A stretch of 64,000 nucleotides of DNA from an uncultured Bacteroidales bacterium (GCA_934699095.1 CAKUVI010000004.1:62001-126000), one strand, 5' to 3'. Numbered from the stretch's first letter, positions 54,201 to 63,450 are shown. Numbers and translations: made by a program. The notes: generated by a model from the sequence alone, not told the origin.

Positions 54201-55085
54201 TTAATAACGCGGATGAAATTGGGCGATGTTGTCGCGCAGATATTCCTGGTCTATGTGAGTATATATTTCCGTAGTTGTGATGCTCTCGTGTCCCAACATC
54301 TGCTGCACTGCCCTCAAGTCAGCACCGCCCTCTATAAGGTGGGTGGCAAATGAGTGCCTGAAAGTGTGCGGACTGACTTTCTTGTTGATACCTGCGTCTT
54401 TTGCCCATTGCTTTACATATAAGAACACCATCTCCCTCGTAAGGTGCTTGCCGCGCCTGTTAAGAAAAACATAGTCCTCCTCCCCTTCCTTTATTTTTAA
54501 TTTTTTCCGCTCCCCATCAATATACAACATCACCATCTTCTGCGCAGTTCTTCCTATGGGAACAAACCTCTCCTTGTTGCCTTTTCCGACTACCTTGATG
54601 AAGTCATCATCAAAAAAAAGATTTGAAATCTTAAGTTCCACTAATTCGCTTACGCGCAGTCCGCATCCGTATAAAACCTCCGCCATAGCCCTGTTGCGGT
54701 GGCCTTCAGGTGTGCTTAGGTCTATCGAAGCGAATATTTTCTCTATCTCCTCAACTGTAAGGTAGTCAGGAAGGTGCATCTCAATCTTTGGGGCGTCAAG
54801 AAGTTCAGTCGGATCTGATTCAATATCTCCTGAATAAACCAAAAAACGGTAGAAAGACTTTATTCCGGATATAATTCTCGCTTGTGAACGGGCCTTTATG
54901 TTGTTATAATACAGATATTTCAAGAACTCTTGCAAATCTGCGTGACTCAGATCTTCCAATTTTTTTTCCGGAAAAGCGTTTTCCAAAAGCTTTATGTCGT
55001 GTTCATAGGCTTCTCTTGTTTTTTTTGAAAGCGACTTTTCGAGCAGCAGATATTGAATGAAGAGTTCTATCTTTGGGTTGTCCAT
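54201..55085 (-). CDS. xerD: Tyrosine recombinase XerD
   Basis: XerC/XerD recombinases resolve chromosome dimers at dif. The 294-residue protein has the SAM-like N-terminal core-binding domain (FIQYLLLEKSLSKKTREAYE). The catalytic domain follows with the Arg in EVLYGCGLRVSELVEL, the Lys in VVGKGNKERFVPIG, HTFRHSFATHLIEGGADLRA, LGHESITTTEIYTH and the Tyr nucleophile. Length and the GHES-TTT-IYTH wording fit XerD rather than a phage or transposon integrase. It overlaps cinA by 19 bp and belongs to that operon. Confidence 0.92.
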   Translation of the reverse strand: MDNPKIELFIQYLLLEKSLSKKTREAYEHDIKLLENAFPEKKLEDLSHADLQEFLKYLYYNNIKARSQARIISGIKSFYRFLVYSGDIESDPTELLDAPKIEMHLPDYLTVEEIEKIFASIDLSTPEGHRNRAMAEVLYGCGLRVSELVELKISNLFFDDDFIKVVGKGNKERFVPIGRTAQKMVMLYIDGERKKLKIKEGEEDYVFLNRRGKHLTREMVFLYVKQWAKDAGINKKVSPHTFRHSFATHLIEGGADLRAVQQMLGHESITTTEIYTHIDQEYLRDNIAQFHPRY

Positions 55086-56329
55086 TTTTTAAGGTCCTTT
55101 TCTATTTCAATGCGCAGCATGTTGAGTGCGGCGTTGGCGGCCCTTTCTACAATTTGGGCCCTGTTGGTGTGTTTGCCAAAGTTGAACTCTTTGGTGACAA
55201 GGCGCGTGGGGGTGGCTACGGCGATCCATACATCTCCTACAGGCTTTTTTTCGGTGGCGCCGCCAGGACCGGCTATTCCTGAAGTTGAAACCCCGTAATC
55301 TGCGTCGAAAAGCTCCATTACGTTGAGAGCCATGTCACTGACAACCATCTCACTTACAGCACCGTGCTTTTTCAAATTGTCCTCCCTGACGCTAAGAATG
55401 TCTCTCTTAATACGGTTGTTATAAGCCACTACCCCACCCTGAAAATATTCAGAACTTCCTGGTATTGAGGTTATTAAATTGGCAATTCTGCCTCCTGTGC
55501 AACTCTCTGCTGTGGCTATTCTCCGTCCAGATTTTCGAAGAAGGTTTCCTATTACTTCTTCTATTCGTATGTCTTCGTAAGCAAATGCAAGCTCGCCCAC
55601 CGCAACCTTTAGCTTTTCAAAATGCTCGTCAAGAATGCTTTCTTCCTCTTTGGTTCCGGTGAGCGTAAGGCGCAATCTTATGATGCCCGGAACCGGAAGA
55701 TATGCTAACTTCATGTTTTGAGGAAGTCCTTTCTCAAAATCCTCCAATTTGTCGGAAAGACCGCTCTCACTGATGCCGTTGCAGAGCATCACTCTGTAAA
55801 AAACCTTCTCATTGTCATTATTAAGATCTTTCAATCTTGGTATAACTTCCTCAACTATAAGTTTTTCAGCTTCAAATGGAACCCCAGGAAGGGCTATGAG
55901 CACTTTCTCTCCTTCCTGAATCCACATCCCGGGTGCTGTGCCCAATGTGTTTTTGAGGATGACAGTGCCCTCCGGGACTTCGGCCTGTTTTCGGTTGGTG
56001 TCGGTGAGTTCCATGCCGCGCGCGGCAAACAGCTCCCGCACCCACTCCAATGTGGCTTCATCACTAACAAGTTTTCTGTTGAAAAAATTACTGATAACGG
56101 TTTTGGTAATATCGTCCTTTGTAGGCCCCAAACCGCCTGTTATTATCACGATGTCATCTTTTTCAAAACTCTTTTTAAGTGCGTTTTCAATATCATTGGC
56201 CTTATCGCCAATTGTCAGACACTCAGATATTTGCATTCCTTCCAAGGCAAATTTCTGTCCAATGAATGCCGCGTTTGTGTTAACTACCTGACCTAAAAGA
56301 AGTTCGTCGCCTATGTTGATTAAAATCAT
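55067..56329 (-). CDS. cinA: CinA-family protein (NMN amidohydrolase type)
   Basis: The 420-residue protein has the N-terminal MoCF/COG1058 domain (INIGDELLLGQVVNTNAAFI, VIITGGLGPTKDDITK), associated with nucleotide pyrophosphatase activity. The C-terminal CinA domain has ATAESCTGGRIANLITSIPG, the YFQGGVVAYNNRIKRDIL block and GIAGPGGATEKKPVGDVWIA. The C-terminal domain of this family deamidates nicotinamide mononucleotide for NAD recycling. It lies 4 bp after the DUF4369 gene and overlaps xerD. Both halves look intact. Confidence 0.94.
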   Translation of the reverse strand: MILINIGDELLLGQVVNTNAAFIGQKFALEGMQISECLTIGDKANDIENALKKSFEKDDIVIITGGLGPTKDDITKTVISNFFNRKLVSDEATLEWVRELFAARGMELTDTNRKQAEVPEGTVILKNTLGTAPGMWIQEGEKVLIALPGVPFEAEKLIVEEVIPRLKDLNNDNEKVFYRVMLCNGISESGLSDKLEDFEKGLPQNMKLAYLPVPGIIRLRLTLTGTKEEESILDEHFEKLKVAVGELAFAYEDIRIEEVIGNLLRKSGRRIATAESCTGGRIANLITSIPGSSEYFQGGVVAYNNRIKRDILSVREDNLKKHGAVSEMVVSDMALNVMELFDADYGVSTSGIAGPGGATEKKPVGDVWIAVATPTRLVTKEFNFGKHTNRAQIVERAANAALNMLRIEIEKDLKKWTTQR

Positions 56330-56333
56330 TGTG

Positions 56334-57098
56334 TTATTGGTTATTGGTTTGTGTTTTTATGTTGCTTTTTTCAATCATGTTCACTAAATGCATCATTGAT
56401 TTCACGTATTGACTTTCAGGGTATTTTTCTACAAGATGAGAGTTAATATTCCTTAAAATGTCTATGTCATTGGTATCATCAAAGAATTTTCTTCTGTTAT
56501 AGCTTTGAAAGAATGCAGAGTAAGCAGACATATTGTAAGGATGTTCTTTTATAAAATTTTCAAGATATTTGCGATGATTATCCAAAAGAACTACGTATTT
56601 TGATTCAATATCAGCCCTGACAGAATCGTTTTCAATATTTTTTTCATAGATATCGAAAAGATCATTAACAGGCTTAATAAAAGTTAAAAGCGCACTGTCG
56701 AGCTGATGCATCAGAACGGCCTCTTCGCCGCCAGTAACGGTGTAGGTGCCCGACAGGTCGGTGGCATCGGCATTGAATACTAAATGATCACCCTCCTTCG
56801 CCATCGTGAAAAGTCCGTTGTCCTCTGAAAAATAGATGTTGAACATCAGTGGAGATAATTTCATTTCAGAGTATTTCTCATCTTCGGTGGAAATGTTAAA
56901 TTCAAAATTTCCTTTTCTAAGTCTGACAGAATCAATTATTTCCATCCCGCTCGTGGTTACAAGCGCGAGATGCAGCATCCTGTTTTCCGCATTTTTAAAA
57001 TTCCCTGATATGATGACCCTGTTTTTTTCGGAGCAGGAACAAAACACCATTGAAATGGCGCATAGCAATAAAAAAATGTTCTTAATATACCTATTCAT
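56334..57098 (-). CDS. DUF4369-containing lipoprotein without thioredoxin domain
   Basis: I choose ATG 57098, which directly precedes the lipoprotein signal (NIFLLLCAISMVFCSC); the longer frame would start at TTG. The 254-residue protein has a DUF4369-like beta domain: VIISGNFKNAENRMLHLALV, IIDSVRLRKGNFEFNI, GDHLVFNADATDLSGTYTVT and GGEEAVLMHQLD. A helical part follows with LENFIKEHPYNMSAYSAFFQ. In many relatives a thioredoxin-like (TlpA) domain comes next; here the protein stops, so no redox site is present. Its start overlaps the small lipoprotein gene by 8 bp. Confidence 0.75.
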   Translation of the reverse strand: MNRYIKNIFLLLCAISMVFCSCSEKNRVIISGNFKNAENRMLHLALVTTSGMEIIDSVRLRKGNFEFNISTEDEKYSEMKLSPLMFNIYFSEDNGLFTMAKEGDHLVFNADATDLSGTYTVTGGEEAVLMHQLDSALLTFIKPVNDLFDIYEKNIENDSVRADIESKYVVLLDNHRKYLENFIKEHPYNMSAYSAFFQSYNRRKFFDDTNDIDILRNINSHLVEKYPESQYVKSMMHLVNMIEKSNIKTQTNNQ

Positions 57099-57267
57099 CA
57101 CTATAATTTGCAAGTTCAACCTGGTTGCATTGCGGATTTACAAGGTTTTCACATCCACAGTTTCTCTCTCTTCTGTGCGGTATGGCCCCACGTATTTTTC
57201 TTGAACAAGAACTTGATACACAGATGATTAGAATAAAAATTGCTAATATAATCCTCGTCTTTTTCAT
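57091..57267 (-). CDS. Small cysteine-rich lipoprotein
   Basis: The product is 58 residues from ATG 57267. A lipoprotein signal (IILAIFILIICVSSSC) is followed by RKIRGAIPHRRERNCGCENL and a polar tail. A short basic, CGC-containing lipoprotein is a common Bacteroidota type with no known role. The chosen start lies five bases after a TACTTTTG box, suggesting a leaderless transcript that also covers DUF4369, cinA and xerD. Confidence 0.6.
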   Translation of the reverse strand: MKKTRIILAIFILIICVSSSCSRKIRGAIPHRRERNCGCENLVNPQCNQVELANYSDE

Positions 57268-57271
57268 AATG

Positions 57272-57279
57272 CAAAAGTA
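57272..57279 (-). promoter_or_regulatory. -7 box four to five bases from the start codon
   Basis: TACTTTTG on the minus strand ends at 57272; the ATG begins at 57267. It is the likely promoter of the cinA-xerD operon. Confidence 0.5.
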
Positions 57280-57511
57280 ACATTTATAACATATCTTAAA
57301 CTTTGCTTTCACCCAAATTATTATACTTTTAACACCGCATCGCTGTTTTCAACCAATTATCACATCCAGAGTTAAAATATTGTCAATATGGTTATAACTA
57401 CCTGAAAATCAACAATAAAATTAAAAAAAGTACATATTTTCATTTCAAGTTATTAAAAAATGAACGTTGAAAAAAATAGGAGAAAAAAGGATGATTATCA
57501 TCATAAGATAG

Positions 57512-57519
57512 TAATTTTG
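57512..57519 (+). promoter_or_regulatory. Promoter -7 box of folA
   Basis: TAATTTTG lies 20 bp before the folA ATG, which has a CGGAGA ribosome binding site. Confidence 0.55.
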
Positions 57520-57539
57520 CGAGATAAATAAGCGGAGAA

Positions 57540-58025
57540 ATGATCAGCATGATAGCGGCAATAGGCAAAGACTTGGAATTGGGTTATAAAAACCAATTGC
57601 TCTGTCATTTGCCTAAAGATCTCAAGCATTTCAAGGAGACCACATCAGGACATACGGTCATTATGGGCCGTAAGACATGGGAGTCGCTTCCGAAAAAGCC
57701 GCTTCCAAACCGCCGTAACATTGTCATGACGAACAGCAGCCAAAATATCGCCGGCGCCGAGGTTGCGCACTCTTTGGCGGAGGTCGTCGAGATGACAAAA
57801 GACGAGAACGAGGTTTTTGTCATGGGCGGTGCCTCCGTGTATGAACTTTTTATGCCATACTGCGATAAACTATATCTCACTAAGATAGTCTCTAATTTTG
57901 AGGCTGATGTTTTTTTCCCTGAAATAGACATGGAAAAATGGATGATAAGCGAGATAGAATTTATTCCTAAAGATGAAAAAAACGAATTTGATTTATATTT
58001 TCAAACACTAATCAAAAAGAAATGA
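57540..58025 (+). CDS. folA: Dihydrofolate reductase
   Basis: DHFR reduces dihydrofolate with NADPH. The 161-residue protein has the family N-terminus MISMIAAIGKDLELGYKNQL. The substrate segment LPKDLKHFKETTSGHTVIMG and the NADPH-binding RKTWESLPKKPLPNRRNIVM follow, then EVFVMGGASVYELFMPYCDK with the GGxxxY motif. CGGAGA lies six bases before the ATG. Its stop overlaps the next start by 4 bp (ATGA). The first of three plus-strand genes; the thymidylate synthase that often neighbours it is absent. Confidence 0.96.
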   Translation: MISMIAAIGKDLELGYKNQLLCHLPKDLKHFKETTSGHTVIMGRKTWESLPKKPLPNRRNIVMTNSSQNIAGAEVAHSLAEVVEMTKDENEVFVMGGASVYELFMPYCDKLYLTKIVSNFEADVFFPEIDMEKWMISEIEFIPKDEKNEFDLYFQTLIKKK

Positions 58026-58573
58026 GAAAACATATTTTGACTGTAATTCTGATTTCAGCAAGTGTGATATCATTTGCACAAAAAAATGAAACCCCTACCC
58101 CGCCCGACCTGCCTATCGACGAGCGCACAAACCTGGTGACTTATCAAGACGTGGTGAAACAGGAGGGCACTCCGGCCGTTCTTTACGAAAGGGCTATGAA
58201 CTGGGTGAAAAAATACTACAAGAACACAGCGGAAGTCATAAAAAGCGCCGATCCACAAAAGGCCGTCATCGAAATGCGCTCCAGTGTTCGTATATTCTAC
58301 AAACAAAAAGACGGTACCCTCCGCTATAAAAACGTGGTTTACTACAATTTCAAACTCGAATGCCGCGACAACCGCTACCGCTACACCATCACTAACTTCA
58401 ATGAAAAGGCAGCTGGCCCCGCCCCAATCGAGAATTGGTTCAACACATCTCTCTCCGGATGGACACCGAGTCAATACGACTACCTCACCCAGATCGATGA
58501 ACAGATGAAAGAACTCATCGAATCACTCGAGGACGGAATGCTGCCACCTGAAGTCTTTACCGATGAGTGGTAA
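58022..58573 (+). CDS. Secreted DUF4468 protein
   Basis: The 183-residue product has signal peptide MRKHILTVILISASVISFAQ. Residues ~30-130 match the DUF4468 domain, a TBP-like fold of unknown function: LPIDERTNLVTYQDVVKQEG, LYERAMNWVKKYYKN, KAVIEMRSSVRIFYKQKDGT and VVYYNFKLECRDNRYRYTIT. The C-terminus is helical (QMKELIESLEDGMLPPEVFT). It is probably periplasmic. It overlaps folA by 4 bp and the next gene by 11 bp. Confidence 0.85.
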   Translation: MRKHILTVILISASVISFAQKNETPTPPDLPIDERTNLVTYQDVVKQEGTPAVLYERAMNWVKKYYKNTAEVIKSADPQKAVIEMRSSVRIFYKQKDGTLRYKNVVYYNFKLECRDNRYRYTITNFNEKAAGPAPIENWFNTSLSGWTPSQYDYLTQIDEQMKELIESLEDGMLPPEVFTDEW

Positions 58574-59318
58574 AAATCGCATACTTATATCGCTGTTTCT
58601 TTTAACTATCGTGTTTCAGGGCTGCCGGAAACCTTCCGGCACCCTGATTTTTAATATATTGCCCACAGTTGACAATCTTCCACTGCAATTAGACACCCTT
58701 GCCTACTCCAACGCCGCTGACAATAGGTACATGGTGAACGACGTGCAGTTCTTCATTTCTAAAATATCTCTTGTAAATGACAAAAATGAAGAATTTCAAA
58801 TACCTGAAACACAACGTGTGCACTATTACGATGTGAAAATCCCATCCACGCACACCTTTTCAGTGTCTTTGCCCGCCGGAAACTACAAATATCTGAAATT
58901 TGAATTCGGTTTGGATGGAGAAGACAACAAAACAGGCCTCTACCCTAACCCGCCTGAAAACAACATGAGCTGGCCAAGCGTGCTTGGGGGCGGCTATCAC
59001 TACATGAAAATAAACGGCAAATGGCTCGACAACCTGAACATCGTACAGCCCTTTAACCTTCATCTTGGAAAAATATCTGATGATGACAACTCGTTTATAG
59101 ACAATACTTTCGAAGTTAAACTCCCTCTTGACAAGCTTTCTGTGTTGAAGAATGACCACGCTTCTGTAACCATCGGATTTGACATAAACAGGTGGTTTTG
59201 CAATCCCAACATTTACGATTTCAACCAGTTCGGCGGCGCGATAATGCAAAACAGAGAAGCCCAACTGCTGATCCGTGAGAACGGTTGCGATGTGTTCTAT
59301 ATTCTAAAAATAGAATAG
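58563..59318 (+). CDS. MbnP-like lipoprotein
   Basis: The 251-residue protein starts with a lipoprotein signal (ILISLFLLTIVFQGC). It resembles the MbnP family named for a partner of methanobactin copper transport: LIFNILPTVDNLPLQLDTLA, DVQFFISKISLVNDKNEE, 'YLKFEFGLDGEDNKTGLYPN', the hallmark WPSVLGGGYHYMKINGKW and VTIGFDINRWF near the end. Metal binding is known for some relatives only. It overlaps the DUF4468 gene by 11 bp, so the two are translationally coupled. Confidence 0.8.
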   Translation: MSGKNRILISLFLLTIVFQGCRKPSGTLIFNILPTVDNLPLQLDTLAYSNAADNRYMVNDVQFFISKISLVNDKNEEFQIPETQRVHYYDVKIPSTHTFSVSLPAGNYKYLKFEFGLDGEDNKTGLYPNPPENNMSWPSVLGGGYHYMKINGKWLDNLNIVQPFNLHLGKISDDDNSFIDNTFEVKLPLDKLSVLKNDHASVTIGFDINRWFCNPNIYDFNQFGGAIMQNREAQLLIRENGCDVFYILKIE

Positions 59319-59365
59319 TGTAACAATTTCTGTAAAAAATCGTTACAATAGTTTAGGAAAAATAG

Positions 59366-59373
59366 TATTTTTG
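59366..59373 (+). promoter_or_regulatory. Promoter -7 box of the T9SS type B gene
   Basis: TATTTTTG lies 25 bp before the ATG at 59399. Confidence 0.55.
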
Positions 59374-59398
59374 GCAAATTTTAAAAAAATATAAGAAC

Positions 59399-61879
59399 AT
59401 GGAGTCTCGTGTAACAAATCTCAGGAAAATGGCGGTTTTAATATCGTTCGTCCTGATGTCGCTTACTGCATTTTCTCAGGTTGACACTGCATTTTGGTTT
59501 GCAGTACCCAAACTTACCCATAGCCATGCGGGCCGTCCGATAAAACTCTGTATATCAACCTTTGGAGAGCCGGCAACCATAACCGTGACCAAGCCTGCCG
59601 CCAACAATGCCCAGGTAGCTTCTTTCATTGTTGGTGAAAACCAGTCGTATGCCTACCAGTTGGTCGGTGGAGATCAAAACAATCTCTCCAACATAGCGGA
59701 TTTTGAATGTAACCACAATCAGATTTCAGATTTAGGTTTATATATCCACTCAACCACCAAGGTGATTGCCTACATTTCGGTCATGTCGAACAACTCCGAA
59801 ATTTACGCCTTGAAGGGCGAAAACGGTCTTGGAAGGGCCTTTTTCATACCCATGCAGTTCCAGTATGTGAATGCGAACTTATACAATGATGCGCGCAACA
59901 GTGTGGAGATAATAGCTACAGAAGACAACACCACCGTGCATATCATTCCATCAAAGGCGCTGTATGGCGGGCACGCCGCAAACCAAGAGATAATTGTTAC
60001 CCTCAACAAAGGGCAGGTTTACAGTTTCGCATCCTCTTCGCAGGCCGCCAACGGCCATCTTGAGGGTACTATCGTAACCTCCGACAAACCGATTGTTGTG
60101 GATGTTTCCGACGATTCTGTAACCCCTAACGGCAGTAATCAGGACCTCGTGGCAGACCAGATAATACCGGAAGAACTTGCCGGCTCCCAATACATTGTTG
60201 TGCCATCTCCTTCGGCCGCCGCAAACACATACAACAACAGTATGAGCGACTACGCCTTCATATTCGCACTGGAAGACGGGACAGATGTGGAAGTGCGCTC
60301 CAGCGCCAACGACAGCGGCTTCCCATACACAACAACAAGCTATAACAATCTCAACCGAGGCGCCAAGAAAGCCTACCATTTTACGAGTAACAGGGCCGTA
60401 TTCATCGAAGCTACAAAACCGATATTTGTATTCCAATTGATAGGTGCCGGCAATGAACTTGGTGGTACATTGCTGCCGCACACCTATTGTACAGGTTCCG
60501 ACGAGGTTGTTTATCACCCGGAACCATCTGTCAATGGACATACAAAGCACATTTACTTGACTTTGCTTTGCAATCCTACCTATACGGATGGTTTCCAAAT
60601 AAACAACTCATCAACATACATTTCAAACAGCGACTGGAAAACAGTGCCCGGACACGTGTTCAAATACTGCTGCAAAGAGATTACTTCGCTTAACACTGCT
60701 CAGTCAATCCGTATCAAAAACTCTCTCGGCAAGTTCCATTTGGGCGTCGTTGACTGGAACGGCTCGTACGATGACTGCTCTATCAGTTATTTCAGCAACT
60801 ACAGCTCAGGCAGCAAACTGTCGTGGGACACAACCTTAACCCACTTCGACTATTGCCAGGGCGAGACTATAAATTTCATGTTCGATACCATTGATGTGAA
60901 CAATCTCAGAATCGTGGGACCGAATGATTTTGAGGCTAATGAGGGCGATGCATTCTCAATAGAAAACGTTATGCCAGAAAATTCAGGTGAATATGTTGTC
61001 ATTGGTCATGATTCACGCGCCTGTTTGAACGAGAATTTCACCGATACTATCCAAATTACAGTTCACCCGACTTTGGAATCTTTGGTTGAGGCAACTGTTT
61101 GTCCTGGCGATCCTTACATTGGCAATGGGTTCAATATAACTGAAGATCAGACTGCAAATCCAGGACTTGTGGAAGATTCCCTTACACTTCAGCAGACCAT
61201 CTTGGGCTGCGATAGCATAGTGCGACTTAAGCTTACAGTCAGCGATTTCATCTCTTCCGAGTTCGAGGCAACTTCTTGCAAGGAATACGAATGGAACGGA
61301 CAGAAATACACTGCGAGTGGCGATTATATTCAGCATTTGGAGTCGGTGGCCGGTTGCGACAGTGTAGTTACTCTTCACCTCACAATCATTGAGCCAAGTG
61401 TAACCATAACATCTTCTAATTCAGACTTTTGTGAATACGAGGAGACTGTTTTGACGGCCGCTTCCGACTTCGATAATTACGAATGGAACACAGGTGAGAC
61501 CTCTCCTTTCATCACAGTAACGAAACCAGGTCTATACAAGGTGACCGTTACAGATGAGACGGGCTTGTGCCAGGCAACCACCAATTATGAGATACCGGCC
61601 TGCAGCTTCAGCATGTTTTTCCCGAATTCCATCTCACCTTCGAAACCGGATGGCATAAACGACTATCTTTTCATTCCAGAATATGTTCACAGATATATTC
61701 AAGATTTTGAAATACAGATATTTAACCGTTGGGGAACATGCGTATTCCAATCTAATGACGTGAACTTCATTTGGAGCGGCGAAGGTACAGAGGTGTCGCA
61801 GGTTTACATTTATGTAATCCGGTTCACCAATTTAGATGGAAAGCCGTTTGTGCGCCGCGGTGAAATTACAGTACTATGA
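59399..61879 (+). CDS. T9SS type B (gliding-associated CTD) surface protein
   Basis: The 826-residue protein has a signal peptide (VLISFVLMSLTAFSQ). Residues ~30-450 look like the IgGFc-binding region of large surface proteins: FWFAVPKLTHSHAGRPIKLC, HSTTKVIAYISVMSNNSEIY, ALKGENGLGRAFFIPMQF and EELAGSQYIVVPSPS. Two repeated Ig-like units of the 'CDSIVRLKLTV / CDSVVTLHLTI' type follow. The last ~85 residues are the gliding-motility-associated (CHU_C) type B signal: FFPNSISPSKPDGINDYLFI, FEIQIFNRWGTCVFQ, YIYVIRFTN and RRGEITVL. It is exported by T9SS. Its stop overlaps that of the convergent peptidase gene. Confidence 0.9.
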   Translation: MESRVTNLRKMAVLISFVLMSLTAFSQVDTAFWFAVPKLTHSHAGRPIKLCISTFGEPATITVTKPAANNAQVASFIVGENQSYAYQLVGGDQNNLSNIADFECNHNQISDLGLYIHSTTKVIAYISVMSNNSEIYALKGENGLGRAFFIPMQFQYVNANLYNDARNSVEIIATEDNTTVHIIPSKALYGGHAANQEIIVTLNKGQVYSFASSSQAANGHLEGTIVTSDKPIVVDVSDDSVTPNGSNQDLVADQIIPEELAGSQYIVVPSPSAAANTYNNSMSDYAFIFALEDGTDVEVRSSANDSGFPYTTTSYNNLNRGAKKAYHFTSNRAVFIEATKPIFVFQLIGAGNELGGTLLPHTYCTGSDEVVYHPEPSVNGHTKHIYLTLLCNPTYTDGFQINNSSTYISNSDWKTVPGHVFKYCCKEITSLNTAQSIRIKNSLGKFHLGVVDWNGSYDDCSISYFSNYSSGSKLSWDTTLTHFDYCQGETINFMFDTIDVNNLRIVGPNDFEANEGDAFSIENVMPENSGEYVVIGHDSRACLNENFTDTIQITVHPTLESLVEATVCPGDPYIGNGFNITEDQTANPGLVEDSLTLQQTILGCDSIVRLKLTVSDFISSEFEATSCKEYEWNGQKYTASGDYIQHLESVAGCDSVVTLHLTIIEPSVTITSSNSDFCEYEETVLTAASDFDNYEWNTGETSPFITVTKPGLYKVTVTDETGLCQATTNYEIPACSFSMFFPNSISPSKPDGINDYLFIPEYVHRYIQDFEIQIFNRWGTCVFQSNDVNFIWSGEGTEVSQVYIYVIRFTNLDGKPFVRRGEITVL

Positions 61880-63118
61880 TCTGTCGGCCTCGTAATACAG
61901 AGTGTTACCGAAAGTGTTCTTGAAAAGATAATCTGCAAGTAGTCTAAAATCGTTAACAGGGATGTTTAGGTAGTGCTCGGTTTCGGTCACCGCATCTTCT
62001 GCGCAGCTGTAAAATTCACCGGTGGCCAAGGTGCTCGCTCTGTCTTCAACTTTCAGATTCCGTTCCAAAACTATTGATTCCGCGTTGTTTTTGACTTTTT
62101 GGACGATATATTCGATGTCATCGCCAAAACGGAAGTTTTTAAGATAGTCGGAAAGGGCTTTATCCGCCTCTTCAAGTGATACTCCGCTGGCTGGCCGTCC
62201 GCCTATCATGAACAGTCCCGGGTGGTGTGTGCCTGATACAGAAGCGGATATGTCGGTGAAAAGCTGTTCTTCCACCACGAATTTCTTGTACAGATAAGAC
62301 GATTTTCCAGTTCCGAGGATATCCGACAGAAGGTCGTATGTGTAGTAGTTGTCATCGGTGCGCCCGCACATAAGCCAGCTCTTGTAGAGCATGTCATCGG
62401 GGACGTTTTTAGTGATTTTGCGGAACATATCATGGAGTAGGGGAATCTCTTGTGGATAGAAGTGCCGGTTGCGATAGCCCGCAGGGATGTCGCCGAACCA
62501 CTTCTCAGCCATGCTGAAGACATCGGCCGTGTCAACGTTCCCTGCGACCACCAATATGGCATTTGCCGGACAATAGAAGCGTTTTCTGAAATTTCTTACC
62601 GTCGGCATATCAACCTTTTCAATATGGCTGATCTCCTTGCCTATCGGAAGCCATTTGTAGGGGTGTCTTTGGTAACTGAGATCGTTTAATTGCAACAGCA
62701 GATCACCATAGGGTACATTCAGCGTTGATTCCTTAAACTCCTCAATTACAACTTGTTTCTGAACATCAAGGCTGTTTTGAGAGAGGGTAAGAGACGCCAT
62801 TCTGTCGGATTCAAGCCAGAGGGCGGTCTCAATATTCTGAGCGGGAATCACGATATAGTAGTTGGTTAGATCCTGTGAAGTGTAGGCGTTGTTTATGGCA
62901 CCTGCCTTTTGCAAAACAAGGTCGAAGTCGGGTGCATTGTCAGAGCCAGTGAACATGAGATGCTCCATAAGATGCGCCAAACCGGTGCAATTCGGGTCTT
63001 CGTCGCGCGAACCAACCCGGTAAACTATTGTGCACGCCGCGAGTGGAGTGGTGTGGTCTTCGTGTACTATCACGTGTAATCCGTTGGAAAGTATCCTTCT
63101 CGAAAATGAGATTTTCAT
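61874..63118 (-). CDS. M16-family zinc metallopeptidase
   Basis: I start at ATG 63118 (414 residues) because the promoter box at 63137-63144 overlaps the alternative start at 63139. The inverted zinc motif is HLMEHLMF (HxxEH) at ~52-59, and the distal Glu lies in VVIEEFKES. The middle shows the M16 pattern YPANAILVVAGNVDTADVFS-like (RFYCPANAILVVAGNVDTAD), and the C-terminal domain follows. No signal peptide is seen, so it is probably cytoplasmic. It is one half-length unit, unlike fused pitrilysins. It converges on the T9SS gene. Confidence 0.92.
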   Translation of the reverse strand: MKISFSRRILSNGLHVIVHEDHTTPLAACTIVYRVGSRDEDPNCTGLAHLMEHLMFTGSDNAPDFDLVLQKAGAINNAYTSQDLTNYYIVIPAQNIETALWLESDRMASLTLSQNSLDVQKQVVIEEFKESTLNVPYGDLLLQLNDLSYQRHPYKWLPIGKEISHIEKVDMPTVRNFRKRFYCPANAILVVAGNVDTADVFSMAEKWFGDIPAGYRNRHFYPQEIPLLHDMFRKITKNVPDDMLYKSWLMCGRTDDNYYTYDLLSDILGTGKSSYLYKKFVVEEQLFTDISASVSGTHHPGLFMIGGRPASGVSLEEADKALSDYLKNFRFGDDIEYIVQKVKNNAESIVLERNLKVEDRASTLATGEFYSCAEDAVTETEHYLNIPVNDFRLLADYLFKNTFGNTLYYEADRS

Positions 63119-63136
63119 ATCTTCTTTTTTAGAGTG

Positions 63137-63144
63137 CAAAAGTA
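63137..63144 (-). promoter_or_regulatory. Promoter -7 box of the M16 peptidase
   Basis: TACTTTTG on the minus strand, 18 bp before the chosen ATG; it decides the start. Confidence 0.55.
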
Positions 63145-63342
63145 ACGTTTTTTACCAACTTTGGATAAAAAACTTCCAACTATTATTTGCCAATCCTTTG
63201 CAATCTAATCTTAATTATTTCCATTATCTTTAAGAATCTTTAATGTAAATATCAGAAAATCAATTTAATAGATTGATAATAATCACGGTGATTTTATTTT
63301 TCAAAAAAAAATTCAAAAGTGATTTTGATATAAAAAAAAGTG

Positions 63343-63350
63343 TATTTTTG
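63343..63350 (+). promoter_or_regulatory. Promoter -7 box of tRNA-Asn
   Basis: TATTTTTG, 18 bp before the tRNA, preceded by AAAAAAAAGTG as at the tRNA-Gln promoter. Confidence 0.6.
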
Positions 63351-63368
63351 CCCCGTCAATAAAGGAAC

Positions 63369-63442
63369 GCTTCCTTAGCTCAGTTGGTTAGAGCATCTGA
63401 CTGTTAATCAGAGGGTCCAAGGTTCAAGTCCTTGAGGGAGCG
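63369..63442 (+). tRNA. tRNA-Asn (GTT)
   Basis: The acceptor is GCTTCCT/AGGGAGC (one T-G pair), the D arm is GCTC-AGTTGGTTA-GAGC, the anticodon arm is TCTGA-CTGTTAA-TCAGA with anticodon GTT, and the T arm is CAAGG-TTCAAGT-CCTTG. The discriminator is G and CCA is not encoded. Confidence 0.97.
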
Positions 63443-63450
63443 CAAACGGA

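Noticed and set aside
54201..55085. Integrase of a mobile element
   Set aside because: Length, motifs and operon position with cinA fit the housekeeping XerD; no element boundaries or cargo are seen.
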